Below, piece after piece: positions 54,937 to 64,000 of a stretch of DNA of 64,000 bases. The DNA is taken from the NCBI GenBank assembly GCA_963169105.1, contig OY720639.1, positions 85,232,593-85,296,592 of the forward strand, in the 5' to 3' direction. Numbering within the stretch: the stretch's first letter is position 1; each line of letters begins with the position of its first letter. Source of the stretch: Ceriagrion tenellum (taxonomy: Eukaryota; Arthropoda; Insecta; Odonata; Coenagrionidae). The notes beneath the pieces were generated by a model. The model searched no databases and was not told the origin of the DNA. It worked only from the letters and a program-made list of their open reading frames with translations. The translations under genes were made by a program, and so were the position numbers.

Positions 54937-54983
54937 AACTTGGTAGTGTCCATTGCGTCGACGAAAGACATTACTAAGTTTTA
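54937..54983. repeat. Hairpin, 15-bp stem
   Basis: AAACTTGGTAGTGTC pairs with GACATTACTAAGTTT (two G-T positions) over a 16-base loop. Confidence 0.6.
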
Positions 54984-54989
54984 CTTACT

Positions 54990-55400
54990 TAATAATGGCA
55001 CAATCCTGATCACAAGATTGCGAAGAGAGATTAAAAATGTAAACAACTTATTAATTTAGCAGACAAGGTCTCATCACTGGACAAGAAAATATTTATCTCC
55101 ATTAAGAAAGTTTCGTTGCTACAATACATTACTTTAAAGTATGACATGTCATTGTTTACTGCATTGAACAGTAGGAAAGAAAATAACTCTTTGTCATTGT
55201 TTTTTTATAAATACATATATACATTCATTTTAAATTGCATACTTTACAAAGTCAATGAATGCCAATATAACGCGAACAATATACTGCACAAACGTATTAA
55301 TTTCCCCAAACTCGGTAACTTTATAAATTGCCATGTTTTGTTCTGCATTTAAGCAGGAAACTATCTTTAAACAGAACGGTGCCCGTCAAGTAGCGTTAAA
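54990..55400. other. No gene recognised
   Basis: Very AT-rich; a 78-codon plus frame (55116-55352) with no motif. Confidence 0.4.
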
Positions 55401-55401
55401 C

Positions 55402-56175
55402 TTTTTTTTTTAAGTATTCTACCGGTTAAGATAGATGAAAATCTCCCGTGTCTCCTTCCGGTTTTCGACATTTTCAGGGGCCTAACTACCTTTAGCATTT
55501 CCATTTTCGCCTCAGCATACGATCAACCCTTCTTCATCCTATCCATGAAACCTATTCTCTTTCTTCCCTTTCCCCATCTGCCCAACGTCCTTCCCTCTAT
55601 CACACTCTTCATCAACCCATCGCCCCTTATTACATCCTCCAGCAACCTACACTGCCTATACCGGATTTCATTTAGAAGTTTCCCCACCCACCATCTCAAG
55701 CACTTCTTCGCTAGTCTTCTTTCCGTCCATTCTTCTACACACCCACATCTCAAATTCCTGCAGCCTATTCTCGTCCTCCTTTTCGAGGGTCCACGTTTAC
55801 TGCCCCATACAACGCTGCGCTCCATATCAAGCTCTTCACCAGTCTCCTCTTCACATCCTTATCCAAGGTGTCCCCTTGCATTCTATCAATTACCTTCTAT
55901 TGCCAAACACCTCCTTAGCTACTTACTCTCCTCCTTACGTCTTTGCTACTACGCCCATTTTCTTCCAACTTACTTCCTAAGTAATTAAAATGTTCCACTT
56001 GCTCGTGCTTGTGCTCTCCCACTTTAATGACCAGCCTCGCTTTCTCTGTTCTAGAGAACCTCATCACCTTCGTCTTTTAATGATTTATCTTCATTCCGAA
56101 TTTCTCTCGCTGAATGCACATTTTAACTTCGCTATATCCATGCCTTCCATGAGAAAATCTGACTCCATTCGGAGC
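55402..56175 (-). mobile_element. Family A-type retrotransposon C-terminal end
   Basis: The minus strand reads from upstream: DFLMEGMDIAKLK-like, KTKVMRFSRTEKARLVIKVG, EQVEHFNYLGSKLEENGRSS, KDVRRRVS, then RSVVWGSK (an ALYG-like position), CRNLRCGCVEEWTERR, LLNEIRYRQCRLLEDVIRGD and GLMKSVIEGRTLGRWGKGRK, ending RIGFMDRMKKG. FNYLGSKLxENG is the conserved motif that follows the reverse transcriptase palm in this group. The 3' end AACCGGTAGAATACTTAAAAAA matches the copy at 14366. Frameshifts and stops; 5'-truncated. Its upstream edge meets the MITE at 56180. Confidence 0.8.
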
Positions 56176-56179
56176 GTTA

Positions 56180-56382
56180 AGGCCGCTTTACACGGTACAT
56201 TTTATTGTACAAACGAATGTACAAATTCCTTCATGAAGGAAATTGTACCGTGTAAAGCGGCAAATTTAATGATTGTCTGAATGACTTAACGGGAAATAGA
56301 ACCTGCACTAATTCCATTCAGTTTCTTGTACATTCTATGATGCATTCGTTTGTACAATAAAATGTACCGTGTAAAGCGGCCT
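56180..56382. mobile_element. 203-bp MITE with TTA target duplication (Harbinger-like)
   Basis: The ends AGGCCGCTTTACACGGTACA and its complement form terminal inverted repeats of about 43 bases, practically perfect (to CAAACGAATG / CATTCGTTTG). TTA flanks at 56177-56179 and 56383-56385. A third internal TTGTACCGTGTAAAGCGGC (56240-56258) allows an alternative short hairpin with the left end. A 3-bp TTA/TWA target is typical of PIF/Harbinger. No transposase. Confidence 0.85.
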
Positions 56383-56385
56383 TTA

Positions 56386-57060
56386 GAGAATTAAATACTT
56401 CACATCTACTAAGCCGAGCGAAGGCTGACGCCGCAGAATTATTACCGGGCGACGCTCGGAGATAGGTGAAAATGTCCATGACTAACTGCTGCGGTAGCGT
56501 GCATTGCTAATTATTCCCACGTGCAGATTCAACGTTAGGAAATCGCCATACCGCCTCTTTCTAAGACGCTTTCTAAGTGGACGGTTGGGTGCCTTCGCAT
56601 ATACAAGCCGGGGAGAAAACGGGTTGGTGAGTACTCGGGACGGTTGAAGGATTGTGCTCTCGACTAGAACGCGTGCTGTCACGTGCTTGCGACAAAAATG
56701 CATTAGGTGAGCACAAGAGTAGGCTTTCATTTGCAGCTACGTGTCACCTAAACTGGAAGCCGCAGCTTTGGCGTGTGGCAGGGCGTGATAGGTAAACAGT
56801 AATGTAAAGATAGGGGAGAGGGAAATCTGATTGGAGTAGATAAAAAACATAGAGGAAGAAAGAAAGAAAGGATATGACGGGGGTAAAGCGAGTTGATTTT
56901 TTCAGTTATTCGTAACTTTTTAAATAATTTAAAAATTAACTACATATGCATTATTTTAGTTTATAATGTAAGTTTTCGAAGACCACAGTTTTACCAATCA
57001 TCGGGAAAATGCTAAGGAAAAAATATTTCAATTTCTAATGCAAGACACCGATATTGATCA
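56386..57060. other. No gene recognised
   Basis: An 82-codon minus frame (56730-56482) has no known motif. The rest is AT-rich with a GAAA-rich stretch near 56855. Confidence 0.4.
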
Positions 57061-57063
57061 AGG

Positions 57064-57145
57064 TTGATGATGATGTAGTGCATCGAAACCTAGGTCGAAT
57101 AAAAATTTATCCAAGTGGAAAATGCCTTTACTCTTATTCACTATG
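57064..57145 (+). mobile_element. Penelope-like terminal fragment with hammerhead-like module
   Basis: TTGATGATGATGTAGTGCATC then GAAACCTAGGTCG (57064-57097), then AATAAAAATTTATCCAAGTGG. GATGT and GCATC pair. CCTAGG may form the minimal stem III before GTC. The same order recurs 907 bases downstream at 57971, giving a direct-repeat arrangement. Confidence 0.55.
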
Positions 57146-57185
57146 AGAAGAAGTAGTTTCCTGGAGGGGATGAATAATAGTAGAA

Positions 57186-57520
57186 CTCAGGGAACAAAAA
57201 TTCTGCAGTAACTAAGGTTTATCTGTTCCCCAACTGGACTGTAAGTGTGCACAAGACTGTACTTAAATTGAAACAAGCAATACAGTTTACCACACTGCAC
57301 AGCATTTTTGCAGTACAGTCATTCCAACAGTACACTTCCAGCACTGTGATACAGCACATTTTCACTACAGCCCACTCCGCAGTTCAGTCCCTACAGTACA
57401 TTTCCAGTTCAAATCATACTTAACAATTCAAGAACTGCACTTACTGCTGAGTTTAGTACATTTTAAGCTCATGCATAGCACACCCGGAGTAGAGATTTTT
57501 TTCTCTGGGTACCGACACTG
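57186..57520 (+). repeat. Dispersed repeat H, second copy
   Basis: Matches 13565-13962 in the same orientation (CAACTGGACTGTAAGTGTGC..AAGACTG.ACTTAAAT, ACACTTCCAGCACTGTGATA, ACTGCTGAGTT.AGTACATTTT). Ends CTCAGGGAACAAAAATTCTGC and the opposite AGAGATTTTTTTCTCTGGG are weak inverted complements. Confidence 0.65.
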
Positions 57521-57589
57521 TGATGAAGTAAGAAACAAGACACAAAATTGGCTTCAAGATCAAAACCAACCTTTTTTGGTGTTTACTTT

Positions 57590-57880
57590 TTCTATCGGGA
57601 GAGCTGTCAAAATTGTGACTTTCAGATAATAAAGATGTGCAAAATCTAGCAGGTAAAAAACTGGAGTTTGAGGTTTTAACTCGTAAGAGAGGTATGGCAG
57701 TCTTGTATCATCGTTGCGCTCAAAATCATAAACTCTGATCTTCGTTTTATCCGTTGGGAGAGCCATGAAAAATAGTGGCTTTCAGAATACAAAGGAATCG
57801 CCCAAGTTAAACATACATGAATAGTTAAAACTTGAACTGTAAGACTCTGCTCGTAAGAGATTTATGGCAGTTGTAAAATA
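57590..57880. repeat. Diverged tandem duplication, about 160-bp period
   Basis: GGGAGAGCTGTCAAAATTGTGACTTTCAG (57598) and GGGAGAGCCATGAAAAATAGTGGCTTTCAG (57756); CTCGTAAGAGAGGTATGGCAGT (57680) and CTCGTAAGAGATTTATGGCAGT (57852). Confidence 0.7.
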
Positions 57881-57964
57881 GCAGAAAGTTGAATAAGAAT
57901 CATATCGATAGCAAACCATTTTTCAGTGTTACTAATCAGTGTAAGTTACTAGGAACGACATTAT

Positions 57965-58095
57965 CAGGCTTAATGATGTAGCATATCGAAACGTAGGTCA
58001 AATATAAATATTATCCAAGTGGAAAATCATGCCTGAAGGTGATGTAGTTCATCGAAAGTGGAAAATTGTCTTTACCGTAATTCATTACGATGAAT
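57965..58095 (+). mobile_element. Penelope-like terminal fragments, two degenerate modules
   Basis: TAATGATGTAGCATATC then GAAACGTAGGTC at 57971-57999, followed by ATATAAATATTATCCAAGTGG. A second module, CTGAAGGTGATGTAGTTCATC then GAAAG, is at 58032-58060. The stem of the second (GATG/CATC) is kept, but the CTGANGA and GTC positions have decayed. Confidence 0.45.
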
Positions 58096-58984
58096 TATTT
58101 TCACCTCATCAAGTCCGACATTTCACTTTTTGTCCTTCTTCTCATTCCGCCCGACCCAACATCCTTCCTTCCATCCCTGCATTAAGCAATTGTTATTTCT
58201 ATTCGCATTTTATAAATTTCACAGTTCTCTGAAGCATGGAAACAGTACTATGAAGCTCAGGGTTAAGAAAGATAAGGGCAAGATGTACGCAGCATCGTGG
58301 CTGGAGAATCGCGACGTTTCTCACGGTCCAACGTGAGAAACGTCCATCTCGACTGCCCTTTGCGCGATGGTTGCGCTGAAAATGAACTCGTCCGCGCCGA
58401 TTTTCGACGCTTTCCACCCAGAAGGAGGGGGTATTGAGGATAAAAAGCGGTACTTGTTGAGCGAGATGGGTTCTTCAACTCTTTGACTTAATACGGAACG
58501 GACGAGGAAACCCCCAAAGGCAAGCTGTGAACATGGAAAGGTAATTTATCAAGCGCATTAGACTTTTCGCGTCAGTCTCCGCATGGAGAGGAATCCTTTG
58601 GTTTTACCAGTGCTATTCAATCTCAGTTTTTTTAAAGGGTTTTTAGTTGTTGCTGGAATGATTGGTGAGGAACGTGACCCAGAAGCCAATCCAGTGTGCC
58701 CGGGATTAACCTGTTTGGAGTGTTATATCCCTCTGTTCTGTTCGTGAGAAAATCAAGCCACGAGATATTTTATGTGAGCAATTCAATGACTTTATTTTAG
58801 ACATGCCGTCAGATCCATCCATGAGCAGGATTTCTTCCGTACATAGAAGAATGACATATGGACAGAGCATCCAAACATACATTTGATTTCATTCAGTGGT
58901 TCATCCTACACCTCTTAGGATACAATCGGCGCTTGATTCTATGCTTAAGTTTTGAGCTTAATCTGATTTAGTTACGGTATTAGA
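58096..58984. other. No gene recognised; perfect hairpin at 58313-58344
   Basis: GACGTTTCTCACG (58313-58325) and CGTGAGAAACGTC (58332-58344) form a perfect 13-bp stem with a 6-base loop. Overlapping short frames on both strands (58130-58478) show no motif. Confidence 0.45.
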
Positions 58985-59640
58985 CAAGCTTCATTGGTTG
59001 TTCAATCCTAAGAATGATTGACTGCAGCCCTCCCACCTTCTCTCTCCAATGCTAGTTCCCTTACCTTCTGTATCTCTTCCTATGAACTTTTCTCTTTATT
59101 TGGTCCATAAACTTATTCCAGGGTCATCATTTGGGGATTGTTCCCTCCATTTTACGTTCAATTATGCTCTTAACAAATCCATTGTGTCTCAGGGTGTGTC
59201 TAATCCATCTTGTTCTTCTATTCTGTATGTCGTTCCCCATGGTCCTTTCCTCTTCTACTCTTCTGTACACTTCATAATCTCTAGTCTTTCCTGATCAGCC
59301 TTTCCAATCGTTCCGTCTTCCGATCCATAGAGTGCTACGCTCCACAAGAATGTTTACACTTAATATATCCACGATTGTAGTGCAAGCTTCCGCGGAGTGG
59401 TATTGATACTCTCTGGCTTTCGGGATAGTTTCCGCGTTGTGTCATTTTTATGACCACAGTTTCGTGAGCGTTACAGGTCGCTTCTTCAGGTCTGATGTCT
59501 TCAGACCTGATGAAGCGAACTGGAACGCTCGCTAAAACTGTCGTCATAAAAATGTCATAACGCGGAAGCTATCCCGAAAATCACCATGTATGTTTCCTGG
59601 TTTTTAGTCCTATCCTAGACAAGTTCATTTGAAATTTTTC
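58985..59640 (-). mobile_element. Family C retrotransposon 3' end, split by a fold-back element
   Basis: The 3' end (TTGTTCAATCCTAAGAATGA) starts near 58997. The complement of the coding region follows (CTCTTTATTTGGTCC, TTAACAAATCCATTGTGTCTCAGG, TCTTCTACTCTTCTGTACACTTC). A deletion then removes the WCWRRMLKI block and joins directly to the KADQ segment (59285). Past the fold-back (59404-59590) it continues with GTATGTTTCCTGGTTTTTAG, as in the copy at 53846. Inactive. Confidence 0.7.
59404..59592. mobile_element. Fold-back element with inverted pair of hammerhead-like modules
   Basis: Left arm (about 59416-59496) and right arm (59500-59585) are inverted complements (CTTTCGGGATAGTTTCCGCG / CGCGGAAGCTATCCCGAAAA). 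The minus strand carries CTGAAGAAGCGACCTGTAAC then GCTCACGAAACTGTGGTC (59489-59452), with AGCG/CGCT able to pair. The plus strand has CTGATGAAGCGAACTGGAAC then GCTCGCTAAAACTGTCGTC (59507-59545). The unit lies inside family C. Confidence 0.75.
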
Positions 59641-61682
59641 ATGGTGCAATGCAGGCCTACGAACATTCTAGCACTCGGAATTTATTCTGATGAACCAAAG
59701 GGGAACGTTGCGCTGAAGTTGCTATAACTCATCTGTTCCATTTATATGGGATATACATATATGAACATAACTCACATGTGATTGATTTGGTAAACAAATC
59801 ATTGTAGGGAAAGAATTCTTCAAGCAGAAGTTAACATCACATTACATAGCAGCGTTTATGGATTTGCAATGACATACAAAATATAATTCATATAACTGCA
59901 TCTCACAAACCAGAAAATCTTTCAAGTGATCAGCTGTTCGTAAAAATTCTCAGTAGGTATTTAAAACTATAGGTCGAAAAACAGTTCTATGTGGTAGGGA
60001 ATATGATCACATGTATATTATTGAGGCTCAGCGGTTTCTAACCGGTGATATACTAGGGGCACGTTATTGACGATGTAAGGGGCGCGAGAGAGCATTTAAA
60101 TACAAGTCGAATCAAGTTTGATTGTATTAGCCCCTAAGAACATTAACTACGTACGGATTTTTTTAGCGCAATGGATACAATTTTTGGAAATGGGAGACAA
60201 AGTGTACAGGAATTAAAGAGATTTGGAGCAGTAGTATCATTGAAACTGAATAAGTAAGACTTCGTTTCTACAGAGAAGCCACACATAATATGGAGAACCA
60301 TGACATAAAAATATAGTTCCTATCAGGCACATATGGATACCCCCTGTTTTTGGGACACGACGACTTTATTAAAAACACAACAATGGTGAAGAGAAAGGAT
60401 AATTTATTTTACAGTAATGACGATCCTTGAGCAGTATAAATGCTCATATGACTCCGTATTATTGATTAAAATAGTTCAGTATGTATCTTCCCAAACATCA
60501 AACGGTTTCCCAATTACAAATATCGCATTTATAGAATAGCTATGACCCGAAAGATATGCGTTTTAGGTATTCTGATAGAAACACTGACCATCCATTTGTC
60601 TTCACTCCAGATTACGGTACTTAGTTATTTCCTTGTTTGATTTTTTGACGATTTCGGTAAAGTAACCCTCATAATTTATTCAGGGCTAACTCTGTGCCTT
60701 CGGAGTTTGCCTATTTACGAGTTTAATTTAGGCTTCCTATCATTCATCGAGATTCAAATGAAAGGGGTCCGGACCCACGCTCTTGTGAACACGAATTTCA
60801 ATTATGCCGCTTGATCCTGAGGAAATATACGTCTAGATTTCGGAGCAGGATTGGAGAGCTCCTTTGACTTATCTCTTTTCCGCATCCCATGCAAGTCCTC
60901 GTTATTTAGACGGACGAGTTAAAATATTCAAGAGCCCTTTTCAGACCCTTCGTTTTGATGTAATTATTTAAGCCTTTCTCCAAGTCACTATTGGTACTCC
61001 CTCTCGATCCAACGAAAAGCAAATAAAGGGAATATAATTTTTTTTCAAACTCTTTCAACAACTTCGCTAATGACGATTTTTGCGCTCTCCGATTCGCTAC
61101 ACTCCCTCTCAACCCAATCCAGAGGGAGGCAGAAAACAGCATTTCTTTTCAACTCTAACGTTAATTTTTCGAATAAGAATTTTTTTATTGACATTTTTTT
61201 GTGCTGCGCAAATTTGAAACCGTGCAATAGTTTTCCGGTTGTATCTTTGTTGAATTTCAACTAGGAAATGAAGATATTCAAGTCGATGCACTGAAAATAT
61301 ATTAGTTCGCGATAAAATTAGTCATTAAACACAAATGCAGAGGGTAACATGGAAAAACGCAGACAGAAATCTCATTATAATTCTCATTTTTCGTTCTTTC
61401 TCATTCTTATTATTATCTTTCATAATCTCGCTATTGTCAAAACACTACGGATTATAATTGAAAATGAGAGGGATTAAATAAAAAATTAAGAACTATCTTC
61501 ATAATTATGACGTTAAAATATACTAGGCATGAATAATTCCGATGCACAAACGATTCAAGTGTATGTCAGCCGCCTTTCATGCTTGCGATCAGAAATAAAT
61601 GAATGCAAAAAGAAATGCATTCCTTACGTTTCGTACAATTAGACATCCAATACCCTATGGATTTCTTTCTTCGGGCCATCAT
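59641..61682. other. No gene recognised
   Basis: Two kilobases of mostly AT-rich DNA. Overlapping minus (61142-60906, 61260-61045, 61291-61109) and plus (61070-61264) frames of 60-78 codons share no motif with known families. No repeat from elsewhere in the window was matched. It is the longest stretch without an identified element. Confidence 0.4.
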
Positions 61683-61936
61683 ATATGTGGACCCCAGAGG
61701 TCAAGGGGTCTAAGTGACATTTTTGAAGCAAATAAGTTATGTACAGGAATGGGATGTGAAAATATTAATTTTTAGGTGGTAAAGGGATTCAAGTGATTTT
61801 CTTGACAGGTGCTGCTATCTAAGGTAATGCCTCTTAACTACTTAGTGGGTTGTACCAAACATTTTCAACTTTGACTTAAGTTTTCTCTGAACAATGGTTT
61901 TGTTACTTAGACCCCTTGACTTCTGGGGCCCTCATA
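61683..61936. mobile_element. MITE-like inverted-repeat element, about 254 bp
   Basis: Left ATATGTGGACCCCAGAGGTC, continuing AAGGGGTCTAAGTGACA, is the inverted complement of right GTTACTTAGACCCCTTGAC, continuing TTCTGGGGCCCTCATAT. Arms of about 36 bases; interior without coding sequence. Target duplication not clear. Confidence 0.75.
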
Positions 61937-61939
61937 TGT

Positions 61940-62499
61940 TTTCAAAGTATATAATTTGGATAAATAATTTTCTAAATATAGTTTCTTTCTTCATATATTC
62001 ACATAGTTAAGTTTAGTTGTAGCATAGTTTGAATAATTTCATAGTTAATAATTTTTATGAGGCACTGCAAAAGGAAGCATTTTATAATCACGAAAGGAAT
62101 ATACACGATCACCGAAAAACCAATTGTAAAGATTCAAATAAATGAACTGGACTGCAGTTGAAGATAGCACTATATTAAACGAACAGTAGGCCGTTAAAGA
62201 GGACTGAGGGAGTCCAATGAAAACATGAGAGTACGAATGCATCGCGTTGACCGCCACAAACCCGCGGACGGTATCAATTTACGGAGAACAAATAGCGCGG
62301 GAGAACTGACGATCCCATGGGATCGGCCATTGCGGCTTCAACCGCTTCACATCCACCCTCACGCCTCCCGACACACTAGGTGGTGAAGGAGGAACGCCAG
62401 CGAAGGAATAAGATAGAGGCATGTGAAACCATAAGGTGATAAAAATGTATTATTGTCAACTCTGAATTGACGAAAATTCGAAATACGGCACATGGTTTA
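61940..62499. other. No gene recognised
   Basis: AT-rich up to 62210, then a moderately GC-rich 200-base stretch leading into family C; a 70-codon minus frame without a motif. Confidence 0.35.
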
Positions 62500-62925
62500 T
62501 TGGACCCGTTATAAGACACTCATGTGGAGCGTAGCATTCTATGAATCGGAGGCATGGACCATTGTAAAAGCTGACCAGAACAGACTATAAGCCTTCGAAA
62601 CCTGCTGCTGGAGGAGGATGCTGAAGATACAATGGACGGACAAAACAAGAAATGGTGGAGTGTACAGAAGAGTAGAAGAGGAAAGGACTATATGGAATAC
62701 CATACAGAAAATAAGAAGAAGATGGATTGGACACACCTTGAGGCACAATGAGTCTGTGAAGAACATAATTGACGGCAAAATAGAGGAAAATGTCCCCAGA
62801 GGAGACCCAGGAATAAGTTCATGGACCAAATAAAGAGGAGATACATAGGAAGAGATACCAGGAGGTACGGGAACTAGCAATAGATAGGGAATGGTGGAGG
62901 GCTGCAGTCCACCAATCTTAGGCTT
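62500..62925 (+). mobile_element. Family C retrotransposon 3' end, uninterrupted
   Basis: The plus strand encodes, with one stop after NRL, LWSVAFYESEAWTIVKADQN, AFETCCWRRMLKIQWTDKTR, VYRRVEEERTIWNTIQKIRR, RWIGHTLRHNESVKNIIDGK and IEENVPRGDPGISSWTK, then a frameshifted tail ending at GGCTGCAGTCCACCAATCTTAG. This is the best copy for reading family C and serves as the empty-site reference for the elements inside the other copies. 5'-truncated; no reverse transcriptase palm. Confidence 0.85.
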
Positions 62926-64000
62926 GAAATATTTGGACGAATAGTTTCGCAGCGTTTCCCAAAATGAGGGCGAATTGTTACATAATTCACCCAGATTGGG
63001 TGAAGGAAATGCAAAATGGGAAGCAATGAGATTTCACACTCCTGAAATCCAAAATTAAATCAAAACCGCGACCCTAAATCAAGGCGGAGGCAACGCACGT
63101 CTCACTGGTTCCACGGTCAAAGATCCTGTCTACTACTTGCAATTGAATGTATCTTTATCATTCCTAGCAACTTTTGATGAAATTCTATCGCAGTAGATTT
63201 CACATTTTTCTCCAAGATGAGTTACAAAGTTCACAAAGTTGACAAGACGGCTAACTTTAGGATGCGCGGAGTCATTTATTGCATTATCGTATCTGTGATT
63301 TTGATTCTGTCGTAAAACAAAAAACATCCCTGAAGCTACAATAAAAGTAATTTGAATGATGTATTACTTTTGCATGCACACATACACAGATATTTTCAAA
63401 GTTATTTACTTAATTTACTTCATTTTACTTAATTTTAATTACTAACTAATTAAAAATTTTAATTACTTAATTTATTTATTAATTAACTTACTTAATTTTT
63501 AAAAAATAATAATAATTTACTAAATTAAAAGGCACTTAATTTTAAAGCCGAAATCCGTCGCTTTTCGAAGTGCCCAAAAGATCCCAAACACATGTACGCT
63601 ATAAAATAAGACCTCTTGACGAAACGCGGCCTATTATTCAAGGAAGTTCAAAGGAATTAAAAGTTTTCCAAGTGTATAATTTATACTGCGATGTTAATTG
63701 GGAGTGTCACTTCTGAAGTTATCAGGTCAGAACAGGAGCGTTTACTATATTGATAGAGCCCACCACTTAGGCTGGAAACTGTTGCTTACGGGAAAAAGGC
63801 CATTAAAAAAAATACTGCGAACTACTGGAACTTCCATCCATGCCGAAAAACATTTCATTTTGATGCTTGGCTCCTTGATTTCATCAACTCTGGAAGTACT
63901 ACTCAGCTTGAAAATCTCTTGAGCTAGGTTAATCAATATTTTGACGAAAAATACTTGGAATTTCTCGCAATGCAATATTGTTCAAACATCATAATTTTTA
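62926..64000. other. No gene recognised; TTAATT-rich low complexity at 63405-63540
   Basis: AT-rich, with a low-complexity stretch of TTAATT/ACTTAATT words. Short frames at 63133-63327 (minus) and 63698-63975 (both strands) have no motif. Confidence 0.4.

Noticed and set aside
55545..55988. 147-codon plus frame as a gene
   Set aside because: Antisense of the family A C-terminus.

Overview
This is an arthropod (probably insect) nuclear genome window made almost entirely of mobile-element remains and repeats. It is AT-rich, has no bacterial-style operons, and no host exon could be recognised. The only protein signals are broken non-LTR retrotransposons (reverse transcriptase with FADD boxes, endonuclease, RNase H-side C-termini) and one Penelope-like element (GIY-YIG endonuclease). 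Species was not determined. The arthropod call rests on the character of these elements, such as the 3' GATGTA tails of family B.

I use letters for families recurring here. A: RTE-like retroelement (endonuclease end 11780-13230; C-terminal ends 14366-15720, 20400-21420, 55402-56175). B: CR1/Jockey-like retroelement, eight copies, the best at 18100-19450. C: retroelement with a WCWRRMLKI-type C-terminus, five copies. E: a third C-terminal type, three copies. F: I/Jockey-like RNase H-side fragment at 8010-8650. D: a non-autonomous DNA element with TTAA ends, six copies. R and H: unclassified dispersed repeats.

Layout: 0-5 kb holds B, C and E fragments plus a 3x170-bp tandem repeat; 5-10 kb a palindromic element, C, F, a TA-flanked element and a 96-bp tandem; 11-16 kb family A; 18-22.5 kb B and A copies nested in one another; 23-33 kb D, R, E and a TTAA element; 34.4-35.4 kb a Penelope-like 3' end split by a D element; 36.2-37 kb B joined to R; 37.9-43.4 kb a satellite of about 82 units of 67 bp; 44.5-45.9 kb a 1.4-kb inverted repeat; 47-48.2 kb nested inverted repeats and B; 48.2-64 kb SINE-like tRNA modules, D, C, A, H and several inverted-repeat elements.

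Most interesting: (1) a recurrent RNA-like module, CTGANGA - paired stem - GAAAC - GTC, at seven or more loci with different but mostly still-pairing stems. One copy lies in the 3' region of the Penelope-like element, and in three places the module sits in inverted pairs inside fold-back elements. It resembles the hammerhead ribozyme core known from Penelope-like elements, but the stem geometry is imperfect. (2) A D element inserted at TTAA inside the Penelope-like coding region, where the reading frame runs on exactly across the duplicated TTAA. (3) The 67-bp satellite, with three-unit higher-order blocks in its right third. (4) Three of five C copies interrupted by unrelated inverted-repeat elements.
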